Assembly: GCA_023430825.1 (NCBI GenBank)
Contig: JAEYYL010000125.1
Location: 1-20,231 of the forward strand
Reading direction: 5' to 3'
Source: Verrucomicrobiota bacterium
GTDB taxonomy: Bacteria > Verrucomicrobiota > Verrucomicrobiia > Opitutales > Opitutaceae
Length of the DNA: 20,231 nucleotides
Shown: in pieces, positions 8,361-15,388 of the stretch
How positions within the stretch are numbered: the first letter of the stretch is position 1
How the letters are laid out: each line of letters begins with the position of its first letter
Made by a program: the position numbers and the translations under genes
Notes under the pieces: generated by a model
What the model was told of the DNA's origin: nothing
The model's input: the letters and a program-made list of their open reading frames with translations, nothing else
Databases searched by the model: none

Positions 8361-10658
8361 ATGCGCCTGAGTTACGAACAAATGTTGTCGATCGGCGACG
8401 CGGTGCCGGCGTTGCTGACCTATGTCGACGCCGGTTTTTGCCACCGGATGTGCAATCTCGCGTATGCGAACTGGTTCAACCAGGCCCGCGAGACGGTGAT
8501 TGGGCGGAGCGTGCAGGAGGTCGCGGGGGAGGCGGTCTGGCAGGCAATGCGGCCGCAGCTCGAAGCGGCGCTGACGGGCGAGAGCCGGGAATGGGAAATG
8601 GAAGTCTCGGATCGCCGCGGCGAAACGCGCCGGATGCACATCGTGCACTTGCCGCAGCGCGAGCGCGACGGAACGGTCGCGGGGGTGGTGGTGATGTTGA
8701 CGGATGTCACGGCGCGGACCCAGACGGAGACGGAGTTGCGGCAGAGCGAGGAGCGTTATCGCTCGCTGTTCGAGGCGATCGACGAAGGTTTCTGCGTGAT
8801 CGAGATGCTGTTCGACGCGAAGCAGCGGCCGGTGGATTACCGCTTCGTCGAGGTGAATCCGGCATTCGAGTTACAGGCGGGCATGCCGGGAGCGACGGGC
8901 CGGCGGATGCTGGAATTCGTCGATCACATCGAGTCGCACTGGCTGGAGAATTACGGTCGCGTGGCCGTGACGGGCGAGCCGATCCGATTCGCGGCCGAGT
9001 ATGAATCGCTCGGCCGCTGGTTCGACGTGTATGCGTTTCGCGTGGGCGAGCCGGAAGCGCGCCGGGTGGCGGTGTTGTTCAACAACATCACGCAGCGAAA
9101 GCGGTCGGAGATCGCGCTGCGGGAGAGCGAGGCGCGTTTCCGCAACATGTCGGATCATTCGCCGATGATGCTGTGGGTGACGGATGCGGATGGGCGTTGC
9201 GTGCATTTGAATCAGCGGTGGTTCGAGTTCACGGGGCAGACGCCGGAGAGCGGGCTGGGATTTGGCTGGCTCGAGGCGGTGCATCCCGAGGACCGGCCGG
9301 AGGCGGATCGGCTGTTTCGGGAGTCGAATGCACGGCGCGCGCCGCTGCGCGTCGAGTATCGTCTGCGGCGCCACGACGGGACCTATCACTGGGCGATCGA
9401 TGCGGCGCATCCGCGTTTTTCGGACGCGGGGGAGTATCTGGGCTACATCGGCTCGGTGGTCGACATCCAGAAGCGCAAGGAGGCGGAGGAGGCGCTGCGC
9501 GAAGCGAAGGAGCGCGCCGAGCGCGCGTCGCGGGCGAAGGACGATTTTCTCGCGCAGCTCTCGCACGAATTGCGCACGCCGCTGACGCCCGTGCTGATGA
9601 CCGCGGAGGCGCTGCGCGAGGACCCGGCGCTGCCGGTGGCGGCGCGGGAGCAGCTCGACATGATCGCGCGCAACGTCGCGCTGGAGGCGCGGCTGATCGA
9701 CGACTTGCTCGATCTCACGCGCATCACGCACGGAAAACTGGCATTGCGGGCGGAGCCGTGCGACGTCCATGCGCTCCTGCGGCTGGTGGTGGAGATTGTG
9801 CGCGAGGAGGCGCGGAAGAAGCGCATCGCGCTCGCGCTCGAGGCGGGCGCGCGCTGCAGCCGGCTGACGGGCGATCCAGCGCGGTTGCAGCAGGTCTTCT
9901 GGAACCTGCTGCGCAACGCGGTGAAATTTGCCCCGGAGGACGGTCACGTGCGTATCCGCACGACGGATGCGGAGGCGACGCCCGGTGGCGAGGCGGGGCG
10001 GCGGTTGTGCATCGCGGTGAGCGATGACGGCATTGGTTTCGCGCCGGGGGCGGCCGAGGGGCTGTTCAAGCCCTTCGAGCGGGGGGCGGCGGGGACGGAC
10101 CAGCGCTTCCCGGGTCTCGGGCTCGGCCTGGTCATCGCGCGGGCGATCGTCGATCTGCACGGAGGCGTCATTCGGGCGGAAAGCGCGGGCGAGGGACGGG
10201 GAGCGACGTTCACCGTCGAGCTTCCCGGCGCGCGGCCGGCGAGCGCGGTGGCGGAAAGCGCGGGAAACGGCGATTCTGCGGCGGCGGGCGAGCCGGCCTT
10301 GCGGCTGTTGATCGTGGAAGATCATGCGCCGACGTTGGACGTGCTCTCGCGGCTGCTGCGGCGCAAAGGACACCGGGTGACGACTGCCGGGAGCGTGGCC
10401 GCGGCGCTCGCCGCAGCGGACCAGGAGACGTTCGATGCGGTATTGTCGGACCTGGGCTTGCCCGACGGCACCGGACTCCAACTGATGGAGGAATTGCGCG
10501 CGCGTCACGGCCTGCGAGGGATCGCGCTCAGCGGCTATGGCATGGAGGAGGATCGTCGCCGCAGCGCCGAGGCGGGCTTCGTGGCGCACCTGATCAAGCC
10601 CGTCGACATCAATGAGGTCCGCCGCACGCTGCGGCAGTTCGCTGCGACCGGCGAATGA
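8361..10658 (+). CDS. cytoplasmic hybrid histidine kinase, three PAS domains, HisKA, HATPase and receiver
   Basis: A 765-residue protein with no membrane segment. Three PAS or PAS-like modules lie at about 1-125, 130-250 and 255-375 (the third ends in GYIGSVVDIQKRKEAEEAL, typical of PAS/PAC). A coiled linker leads to HisKA, with the phospho-accepting His402 in SHELRTPL. The ATPase domain shows the N-box with Asn515 and Asn519, DDGIGF at 555-560 and GLGLGL near 585-590. A C-terminal receiver (about 648-760) has the acidic pair Glu653/Asp654, the phospho-acceptor Asp697, Ser724 and Lys746. All key residues are present. A further in-frame TTG start exists at 8304, but the ATG at 8361 begins directly at the first PAS helix and is preferred. 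It lies 84 bp after the sigma factor gene on the same strand. No partner regulator is in view, so the output is unknown. Confidence 0.92.
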   Translation: MRLSYEQMLSIGDAVPALLTYVDAGFCHRMCNLAYANWFNQARETVIGRSVQEVAGEAVWQAMRPQLEAALTGESREWEMEVSDRRGETRRMHIVHLPQRERDGTVAGVVVMLTDVTARTQTETELRQSEERYRSLFEAIDEGFCVIEMLFDAKQRPVDYRFVEVNPAFELQAGMPGATGRRMLEFVDHIESHWLENYGRVAVTGEPIRFAAEYESLGRWFDVYAFRVGEPEARRVAVLFNNITQRKRSEIALRESEARFRNMSDHSPMMLWVTDADGRCVHLNQRWFEFTGQTPESGLGFGWLEAVHPEDRPEADRLFRESNARRAPLRVEYRLRRHDGTYHWAIDAAHPRFSDAGEYLGYIGSVVDIQKRKEAEEALREAKERAERASRAKDDFLAQLSHELRTPLTPVLMTAEALREDPALPVAAREQLDMIARNVALEARLIDDLLDLTRITHGKLALRAEPCDVHALLRLVVEIVREEARKKRIALALEAGARCSRLTGDPARLQQVFWNLLRNAVKFAPEDGHVRIRTTDAEATPGGEAGRRLCIAVSDDGIGFAPGAAEGLFKPFERGAAGTDQRFPGLGLGLVIARAIVDLHGGVIRAESAGEGRGATFTVELPGARPASAVAESAGNGDSAAAGEPALRLLIVEDHAPTLDVLSRLLRRKGHRVTTAGSVAAALAAADQETFDAVLSDLGLPDGTGLQLMEELRARHGLRGIALSGYGMEEDRRRSAEAGFVAHLIKPVDINEVRRTLRQFAATGE

Positions 10659-10762
10659 GACGGCGAAGGGCGGGGCGGCGGAAAAACCGGCGGTGGAATG
10701 CTGCGTCGTTCTGGCCAAATGCGGCTTTCTTCGCCACGGTGATCGCACTTTTTCCCCTCCCC

Positions 10763-11491
10763 ATGAAATTCCTGCGTCTCCTCTGTCTTGCGTCGTTGGT
10801 TTTCCTTTCGCTGCGGCTCACCGGCCAGGAGGCGGCCTCCGCGTCCTCCGTGCTCGGGGCGTGGCGGGCCGAAGGCGAGCCGGAACGCGTGATGATCGTC
10901 ACGGCGAATTACTGGACGCAGGCGATCTACGTGCGCGAGTCGCCGCAGTTCGTGCGCACCTTCGGCGGGACCTATGTGGCGAAGGACGGGAACGTCGAAG
11001 GCGGCTTGGAGTTCGACTCGGCGGAGCCGCACCGGGTGGGGGAGCGTTTTTCCCTCCGGATGCGGGTCGAGGGGAAGGCGATGACATTGACGCACCCGGA
11101 CGGCAGCGTGGAGTCGTGGACGCGCCTCGATGCGGCGGAGAACGCGCTCGCGGGGGTGTGGCGTATCAGCGGACGCCATACAAACGGGACGATGACGGAG
11201 ATGCCGCTGCGGGCACGGCGCACGTTGAAGATTCTTTCGGGCACGCGATTCCAGTGGGTGGCGATGAACGTGGAGACGGGGGAATTCTCCGGCACGGGCG
11301 GCGGCACCTATACGTTCGAGAACGGGAAATACACCGAGCACATCGAGTTTTTCTCGCGCGACAACGCGCGCGTCGGCGCGAAGCTGGAATTCGACGGCGA
11401 GATCGAGGACGGCGCGTGGCGGCACCGCGGGCTCAGTTCGCGGGGCGATCCGATCGACGAAGTGTGGACGCGGTTTGAAGCGGCGAAGTGA
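10763..11491 (+). CDS. secreted two-repeat beta-rich protein of unknown function
   Basis: From the ATG at 10763 the product has 242 residues. Residues 1-21 form a signal peptide (KFLRLLCLASLVFLSLRLTG), so the protein is exported. Two similar halves follow, about 31-131 and 138-242: each opens with LxGxWR, has GGTY followed by a strand with G-K/N-x-E, and closes with a WTRxD/E phrase, so they look like an internal duplication of one lipocalin-like beta domain. The second half (RRTLKILSGTRFQWVAMN, then TGEFSGTGGGTY and SRDNARVGA) recalls a conserved secreted family common in Bacteroidetes, possibly DUF4488-like, seen from memory only. The frame is open back to 10655, but the earlier part overlaps the kinase end and lacks signal-peptide character. 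Function is not known. Confidence 0.75.
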   Translation: MKFLRLLCLASLVFLSLRLTGQEAASASSVLGAWRAEGEPERVMIVTANYWTQAIYVRESPQFVRTFGGTYVAKDGNVEGGLEFDSAEPHRVGERFSLRMRVEGKAMTLTHPDGSVESWTRLDAAENALAGVWRISGRHTNGTMTEMPLRARRTLKILSGTRFQWVAMNVETGEFSGTGGGTYTFENGKYTEHIEFFSRDNARVGAKLEFDGEIEDGAWRHRGLSSRGDPIDEVWTRFEAAK

Positions 11492-11513
11492 GGCACCTCT
11501 CGTGACCGGAGCC

Positions 11514-11589
11514 GGTGGAGCCCGATGTCCTCATCGGGCTGAGGGACGTTCGCTCGCAAAAAACCCGACGGGACACGTCGGGTTCCACC
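11514..11589. repeat. inverted repeat of a third family between convergent genes
   Basis: The left arm 11514-11540 (GGTGGAGCCCGATGTCCTCA and on) and the right arm 11562-11589 (ending TCGGGTTCCACC) are imperfect reverse complements with a 21-nt loop that contains an A-run. Each arm is also self-complementary around CCCGATG/CATCGGG or CCCGACG/CGTCGGG. It sits 22 bp after the stop of the secreted-protein gene and 19 bp from the stop of the small minus-strand gene, so it could end transcription from both sides. Confidence 0.75.
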
Positions 11590-11608
11590 TTTGAGCATCG
11601 GCCTGGCG

Positions 11609-11857
11609 TTACGAGACGCCCTTGGCTTTCAGCAGGGCCTGCAGTTCGGCTTGGTCGACGTCGCCCTTGATCGTGTTGAGCTGGCTGAGGACCTTCATGC
11701 GTTCGTCGGGTCCGCAGGTGGAGATTTCGATCATCCAGTCCTCGGTTTTCGGCGCGGCGACGATCACCTCGTCGGCCCATGCGATCACCTCGGCGGCTTC
11801 GACGAAGCCCTGCGTGATGCCCTGAATGTAATACTCGGCCTTGGTGCGGTAGTTCAT
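11609..11857 (-). CDS. small protein of unknown function
   Basis: From the ATG at 11857 the product has 82 residues, acidic and probably helical, with no membrane segment or signal peptide. It begins NYRTKAEYYIQGITQGFVEAA, continues with VIAWADEVIVAA and DWMIEIS, and ends in a helical DQAELQALLKAKG. A GTG start at 11875 would add six residues including a Cys-x2-Cys pair and cannot be excluded. I do not recognise a family with certainty. The protein-like composition, the lack of any larger overlapping gene and its position just before a palindrome support it as a true gene. It follows the exported metallo-beta-lactamase gene on the same strand, 70 bp away, with two small palindromes in the gap. 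Confidence 0.7.
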   Translation of the reverse strand: MNYRTKAEYYIQGITQGFVEAAEVIAWADEVIVAAPKTEDWMIEISTCGPDERMKVLSQLNTIKGDVDQAELQALLKAKGVS

Positions 11858-11872
11858 CCGGCAGGTAAGGCA

Positions 11873-11914
11873 CACCGTCGCGACGGTGCCAAGCGCCTTT
11901 CCGGGGAAAAGCGC
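11873..11914. terminator. two tandem palindromes between the MBL gene and the small gene
   Basis: CACCGTCGCGACGGTG at 11873-11888 is a perfect 16-bp palindrome. GCGCCTTTCCGGGGAAAAGCGC at 11893-11914 forms a 10-bp stem with one mismatch and a 2-nt centre. They lie just after the stop of the metallo-beta-lactamase gene on the minus strand and directly before the start of the small gene. They may be a terminator without a clear T-run or an operator; the sequence does not decide. Confidence 0.4.
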
Positions 11915-11927
11915 CGGGCGCGAAAAC

Positions 11928-12911
11928 TCAGCGCGCGAGGATGGGCGAGGCGATGCCGCGCTCGAGATCGAAGGTGGCGCCGACGGCTGCGACCACGGCG
12001 GTCTCGCGGGTCAGGCCGGACAGCGGGCGCAACCGGTAGGTGGCTTCGAGGCCGGTGCAGTGGGCCGCGAGGAGATTGGCCACGCCGGCTTCGCGAAACT
12101 TGTCCGCCGTCCACTGGAGGTTGGCTTCGTCGGAGAGCAACAAATGAAAACCGCCGATCAAGGCGCGCACGGGCGCCGCGCGCACTTCGCTTCGGGCGGC
12201 GGCGAGGGTGTTGACGACGCCGGCGTGACCGCAGCCGGTGATGACCACCAGCCCGCCGTCGGTGTCGATCACGAGAGCGGAGTCCTCGGGAATGTCGTCG
12301 TCGCGCGCGCCGTCGGGGGTCGCGACGCGGGTGCCCGGCGCGACGCCGTAGTTGCGTTCAGGATACGTGCGCGGAATCGGGCTGACGAACCAGACGCCGG
12401 GCGCGAGCTCGGTCGATGCAGCGTGTTCGATGAACGTGCCGCCGGCGGACTCATAGGCGGGTTTCAGCGCGGGCATCGTGTTGTGCGGGCGGCCGTGGCG
12501 GTCGTTGCCGCGATCCCAGAAAATGCCGCGGCCGACGTGAGCGCGCGAGAACGCGGTGGGATTTTTCTTCGCGAATTCGCGCCGCAGCGTCAGCAGGCCG
12601 CCGGTGTGGTCCGCGTGGTTGTGCGAGAGGACGACGTCGGTGATGTCCGCCAGGTCGAGACCGAGCACGGAGGCGTTGTGCCGCACGGTTTGCGGGCGGA
12701 GTCCGGTGTCGAAGAGGATGCGGCGGCCGTCGGCTTCGACCAGCGCGGCGAATCCCCATTCGCCGACCTCGCCCTCACCCGCGCCGCCGACCAGCATGGT
12801 GGACAGCACGGTCACGCGCAGGTCGGCGACGCGCGCCTCGCCCGCGGCGGCGGCGCGGCCGAGGAGCAGGGCGGCGGCCAAGGCGAAAAGGAGCGCGGGG
12901 GAGGGTTTCAC
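11928..12911 (-). CDS. exported metallo-beta-lactamase-fold hydrolase (DHPMP synthase-like subgroup)
   Basis: From a GTG at 12911 the product has 327 residues: a signal peptide (about 1-23, PALLFALAAALLLGRAAAAG) and an MBL fold. The metal motif HxHxDH is intact (His97, His99, Asp101, His102), followed by His229 in GCGHAG and His256 in IGGFHL; His284 in AAHCTG may also contact metal or substrate. The WGFAALVEADGRRILFDTG phrase and the GCGHAGVVNT phrase fit the subgroup named after the archaeal methanopterin enzyme 7,8-dihydropterin-6-methyl-aminobenzene-phosphate synthase, whose bacterial members have mostly unknown substrates. The frame is open to 13928, but the upstream part is a shadow of the zinc peptidase gene. 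The signal peptide puts it in the periplasm. It is divergent from the zinc peptidase gene, with 99 bp between. Confidence 0.85.
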   Translation of the reverse strand: MKPSPALLFALAAALLLGRAAAAGEARVADLRVTVLSTMLVGGAGEGEVGEWGFAALVEADGRRILFDTGLRPQTVRHNASVLGLDLADITDVVLSHNHADHTGGLLTLRREFAKKNPTAFSRAHVGRGIFWDRGNDRHGRPHNTMPALKPAYESAGGTFIEHAASTELAPGVWFVSPIPRTYPERNYGVAPGTRVATPDGARDDDIPEDSALVIDTDGGLVVITGCGHAGVVNTLAAARSEVRAAPVRALIGGFHLLLSDEANLQWTADKFREAGVANLLAAHCTGLEATYRLRPLSGLTRETAVVAAVGATFDLERGIASPILAR

Positions 12912-13010
12912 CGACGGGCAGGCTGGCCGATGTGCGGCGTGCCGCAAGCGGGATGCGAAATTCCGGGTGCTTGCTTGTCGCGGGCGGAGCGATGCGCTTA
13001 GGGTCTCGCG

Positions 13011-14030
13011 ATGGAAACCCCCGACTGGGCCGGTCTTGGCGACGAAGCGTTGCTCGAAAAAAAGATCTCCCAGCTCGGACTCACGCTCGAAGGCACAGCC
13101 TTGCAGGCGCACGTGCAGCAGTTGCACGACGAGCTTTCGGCGAAAGGGCTGGTGTTTCATCCGCCGTGCCATGTCGGCGACGAGTGGTTCGTGCCGGTCG
13201 GCATCCCGGCGATCTTCGTGCCGTTTTTCCTGGTGCACGACCGGTTGCGGCAACTCGAGGCGAAGATGATGCTCGAAGTCGAGGGCGACAGTCCGGGCTG
13301 GTTCATGCGGCTGATGCGGCACGAGGCGGCGCACGCGTATGCCTACGCGTATCAGCTGTTCAAGAAGCGGAAGTGGCAGCGGGTGTTCGGGCGGACCTCG
13401 GCGGACGCGACGCCGGAGTTTTACCGGCCGCGGCCTTACAGCCATTCCTATGTGGTGCACCTCGACGACTGGTATGCGCAGAGCCATCCGGACGAGGATT
13501 TCGCGGAGACGTTCGCGGTGTGGCTGACGCCCGGGCTGGACTGGCGCGAGCGGTTCAAGGGCTGGAAGGCGCTGCAGAAACTCGAGTATGTCGACGAGTT
13601 GATGCGCTCGCTCGCGGGCCACCCGCCGCCTTACCAGCCGGAATTTCGCGTGCGCGATTTCAATTTTCTCAACGTCAAGCTGAAGACCTATTACGCGCGG
13701 AAGCGGAAGCAGTATGAGGACTCGTATCCGGATTTCTATGACCGCGATCTGCGCCAGCTTTTCGCGGGAGCGGCGGACGCGGGGCCGGCGTTGAAGGCGT
13801 CGCTTTACCTCCGGCAGCGACGGCGGGCGCTGATGGATGCGGTGTGCGAAGCGACGAACGAGAAAAAGTATCGCGTCAACAAGCTGCTCGCGCGTTTGAT
13901 CGAGCGCTGCGACCAGCTCGATCTCCATCTCGCGCCGGGCCAGCCTCCGCCGGATCTGGCGGTGTCGGCCTACATCACGACGCTCGTGATGAACTATCTC
14001 TTCACCGGAAAATTCAAACGCACCAAGTAA
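13011..14030 (+). CDS. putative zinc-binding metallopeptidase (HEAAH type)
   Basis: A 339-residue soluble protein without signal peptide. HEAAH at residues 104-108 gives the two histidines and glutamate of a gluzincin-type HExxH site, and HPDEDFAETFAVWL at 159-172 supplies a likely third ligand (Glu166). VGDEWFVPVGIPAIFVPFFLVHDRL and KLEYVDELM are further conserved-looking phrases; I recall them from the 'putative zinc-binding metallopeptidase' family (PF15887-like), for which no substrate is known. The C-terminal 100 residues are charged and helical. The ATG at 13011 is the first in frame. The stop is only 2 bp before the ATG of the ATP-grasp gene, so the two are translated together; this pairing suggests the peptidase acts on the ligase product, which is inference. 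Confidence 0.85.
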   Translation: METPDWAGLGDEALLEKKISQLGLTLEGTALQAHVQQLHDELSAKGLVFHPPCHVGDEWFVPVGIPAIFVPFFLVHDRLRQLEAKMMLEVEGDSPGWFMRLMRHEAAHAYAYAYQLFKKRKWQRVFGRTSADATPEFYRPRPYSHSYVVHLDDWYAQSHPDEDFAETFAVWLTPGLDWRERFKGWKALQKLEYVDELMRSLAGHPPPYQPEFRVRDFNFLNVKLKTYYARKRKQYEDSYPDFYDRDLRQLFAGAADAGPALKASLYLRQRRRALMDAVCEATNEKKYRVNKLLARLIERCDQLDLHLAPGQPPPDLAVSAYITTLVMNYLFTGKFKRTK

Positions 14031-14032
14031 TC

Positions 14033-15052
14033 ATGGGACGAAAGCTCAAAGTGCTCGCCTTGTTCGATGCCGTGCGGCCGACGACGCTCGACCAGGATCT
14101 GACGCCCGAGTTGAAGACGGCCGATTGGAAGACGGAGGCGGGCGTGCTCGCGGCGTTGAACGAGCTCGGTTATCCGAACGAGCATCTGGCGATCTTCGAC
14201 GACCTCGACCTGCTGCGGCAGAAGCTGCAGACGTTCAGCCCGGACGTGATTTTCAATCTGGCGGACCAGTTCCGGAACAACCGCGCGTTCGACCAGCACA
14301 TCGTGTCGTTTCTCGCGATGTATGGGATTCCGTTCACCGGCTGCGGCTCGACGGGGCTGACGCTCTGCAAGCACAAGGGCATTTCGAAAAAGATCCTCAG
14401 TTATCATCGCATCCACACGCCGGCGTTCGTGATCGTGCCGCGGGGCAAGCGCATCGTGCGGCCGAAGCACCTGGAGTTTCCGATCCTGGTGAAGCCGTTG
14501 AAGGAGGAGGCGTCGTATGGGATTTCACAGGCGTCGTTCGTGGAGAACGACGAGCAGTTTCGGGAGCGGGTGGAGTTCATTCACACGAAATTCGACAACG
14601 ACGTGATCGCCGAGGAATACATCGAGGGTCGCGAGCTCTACGTGAGCCTGATCGGCAATCATCGGCTGCAGGTGTTTCCGATTCGCGAACTCGTTTTCCG
14701 CGAGGTCCCGCCGGACGAGCCGAAGATCGCGACGTATAAGGCGAAGTGGGACGAGGCGTATCGGCAGCGCTGGGGGCTGGAGAATCGTTTTGCGGAAGGG
14801 CTGGAGCCGGCGCTCGTGCGGCAGATCGAGTCGGTCTGCAAACGCATCTATCATTTGCTGACGATCGACGGCTACGCGCGGCTGGACCTGCGGTTGAACG
14901 CGCGGAACGAGGTTTATTTCATCGAGGCGAATCCGAATCCGATCCTCGCGCCCGACGAGGATTTCGCGCAATCGGCGATGAAGACAGGGCTGACGTATCC
15001 GCAATTGATCGATCGCATCGCGCGGCTGGGGTTGAAGACGGTGCGGGATTGA
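14033..15052 (+). CDS. ATP-grasp ligase resembling D-alanine-D-alanine ligase
   Basis: A 339-residue cytoplasmic protein with an ATP-grasp fold. The N-terminal domain has DVIFNLADQF (71-80) and MYGIPFTGCGSTG (96-108), as in Ddl. The ATP-binding part shows FPILVKPLKEEASYGIS (149-165) with Lys154, IAEEYIEGRELYVSLIG (192-208), and the metal site with Asp285 in ARLDLRLN, Glu298 and Asn300 in FIEANPNPIL. All residues needed for carboxylate activation by ATP appear present. It is unlikely to be the housekeeping Ddl because it is paired with a peptidase and lacks the usual Ddl N-terminal GG-x-S signature; a dipeptide or peptide ligase is more likely, with unknown substrates. The ATG at 14033, 2 bp after the preceding stop, is preferred over the long upstream frame that lies inside the peptidase gene. 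Confidence 0.88.
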   Translation: MGRKLKVLALFDAVRPTTLDQDLTPELKTADWKTEAGVLAALNELGYPNEHLAIFDDLDLLRQKLQTFSPDVIFNLADQFRNNRAFDQHIVSFLAMYGIPFTGCGSTGLTLCKHKGISKKILSYHRIHTPAFVIVPRGKRIVRPKHLEFPILVKPLKEEASYGISQASFVENDEQFRERVEFIHTKFDNDVIAEEYIEGRELYVSLIGNHRLQVFPIRELVFREVPPDEPKIATYKAKWDEAYRQRWGLENRFAEGLEPALVRQIESVCKRIYHLLTIDGYARLDLRLNARNEVYFIEANPNPILAPDEDFAQSAMKTGLTYPQLIDRIARLGLKTVRD

Positions 15053-15142
15053 GGCGGACGGGGCGAAATTCCCGCTCCTCACGGAGCGAGCCACGGGTGG
15101 GAGCCTTTCCATGAAAACCAGAGCCGTTTCCGGATTGGAGGC

Positions 15143-15214
15143 AGGAGCCGGTTCGCAGGCGATTGAACGCTTCGGCCGCGTTCCCTCCGCGATCGCCCGC
15201 AAGCAGGCTCCTGC
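15143..15214. repeat. REP-like inverted repeat, copy 2 (diverged)
   Basis: The left arm 15143-15165 (CAGGAGCCGGTTCGCAGGCG and on) and the right arm 15192-15214 (GATCGCCCGCAAGCAGGCTC and on) match the copies at 2194-2278 and 20077-20150 with several substitutions. Most are in the left arm, where CTGCTTGC has become CGGTTCGC. The loop is 26 nt and differs from the others. Confidence 0.8.
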
Positions 15215-15248
15215 AGCTGGCTACGACGCTATTTGAACTGCGCGCGAG

Positions 15249-15309
15249 TGGAGACGCGGCGCCCTCGCCGCGGTGGCGGCGATGCGCGGCGGGGGGCGCC
15301 GCGGCTCCA
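15249..15309. repeat. GC-rich inverted repeat, family 2
   Basis: The left arm 15249-15271 (TGGAGACGCGGCGCCCTCGC and on) is the near reverse complement of the right arm 15286-15309 (ending GGCGCCGCGGCTCCA), with a 14-nt loop. The right arm is nearly identical to the motif at 2308-2330. It lies 35 bp after the REP-like copy. Confidence 0.7.
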
Positions 15310-15388
15310 TTGAACGGTGTGCTCAGGTCTTTCCCTCAGCGGATGCGCGGTCCGGTCGATTTTCCTCAGGCGATGCGCGAGGCCGCCG

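Larger units (their letters stand above)
15053..15388. other. 336-bp intergenic region rich in palindromes
   Basis: No gene is supported here. From left to right it holds a small hairpin (GCTCC/GGAGC at 15074-15087) just after the ATP-grasp stop, a REP-like repeat (15143-15214) and a GC-rich inverted repeat (15249-15309). The last part up to the HDOD start (15310-15388) should carry that gene's promoter, but I see no clear boxes. Confidence 0.7.

Noticed and set aside
6621..8648. Long minus-strand open frame opposite the sigma factor gene
   Set aside because: Arg/His/Pro-rich low-complexity translation typical of the antisense of a GC-rich gene; no domain is visible, while the plus strand has clear sigma domains.
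6716..9004. 762-residue plus-strand frame spanning the sigma and kinase genes
   Set aside because: It is the second frame of two well-supported genes, with Gly/Arg/Ala-rich composition and no recognisable motif.
8871..10748. 625-residue minus-strand frame opposite the kinase gene
   Set aside because: Antisense shadow; the plus strand holds all kinase catalytic motifs.
12912..13928. Upstream extension of the metallo-beta-lactamase frame
   Set aside because: It is antisense to the zinc peptidase gene, and the signal peptide directly after the GTG at 12911 marks the true start.
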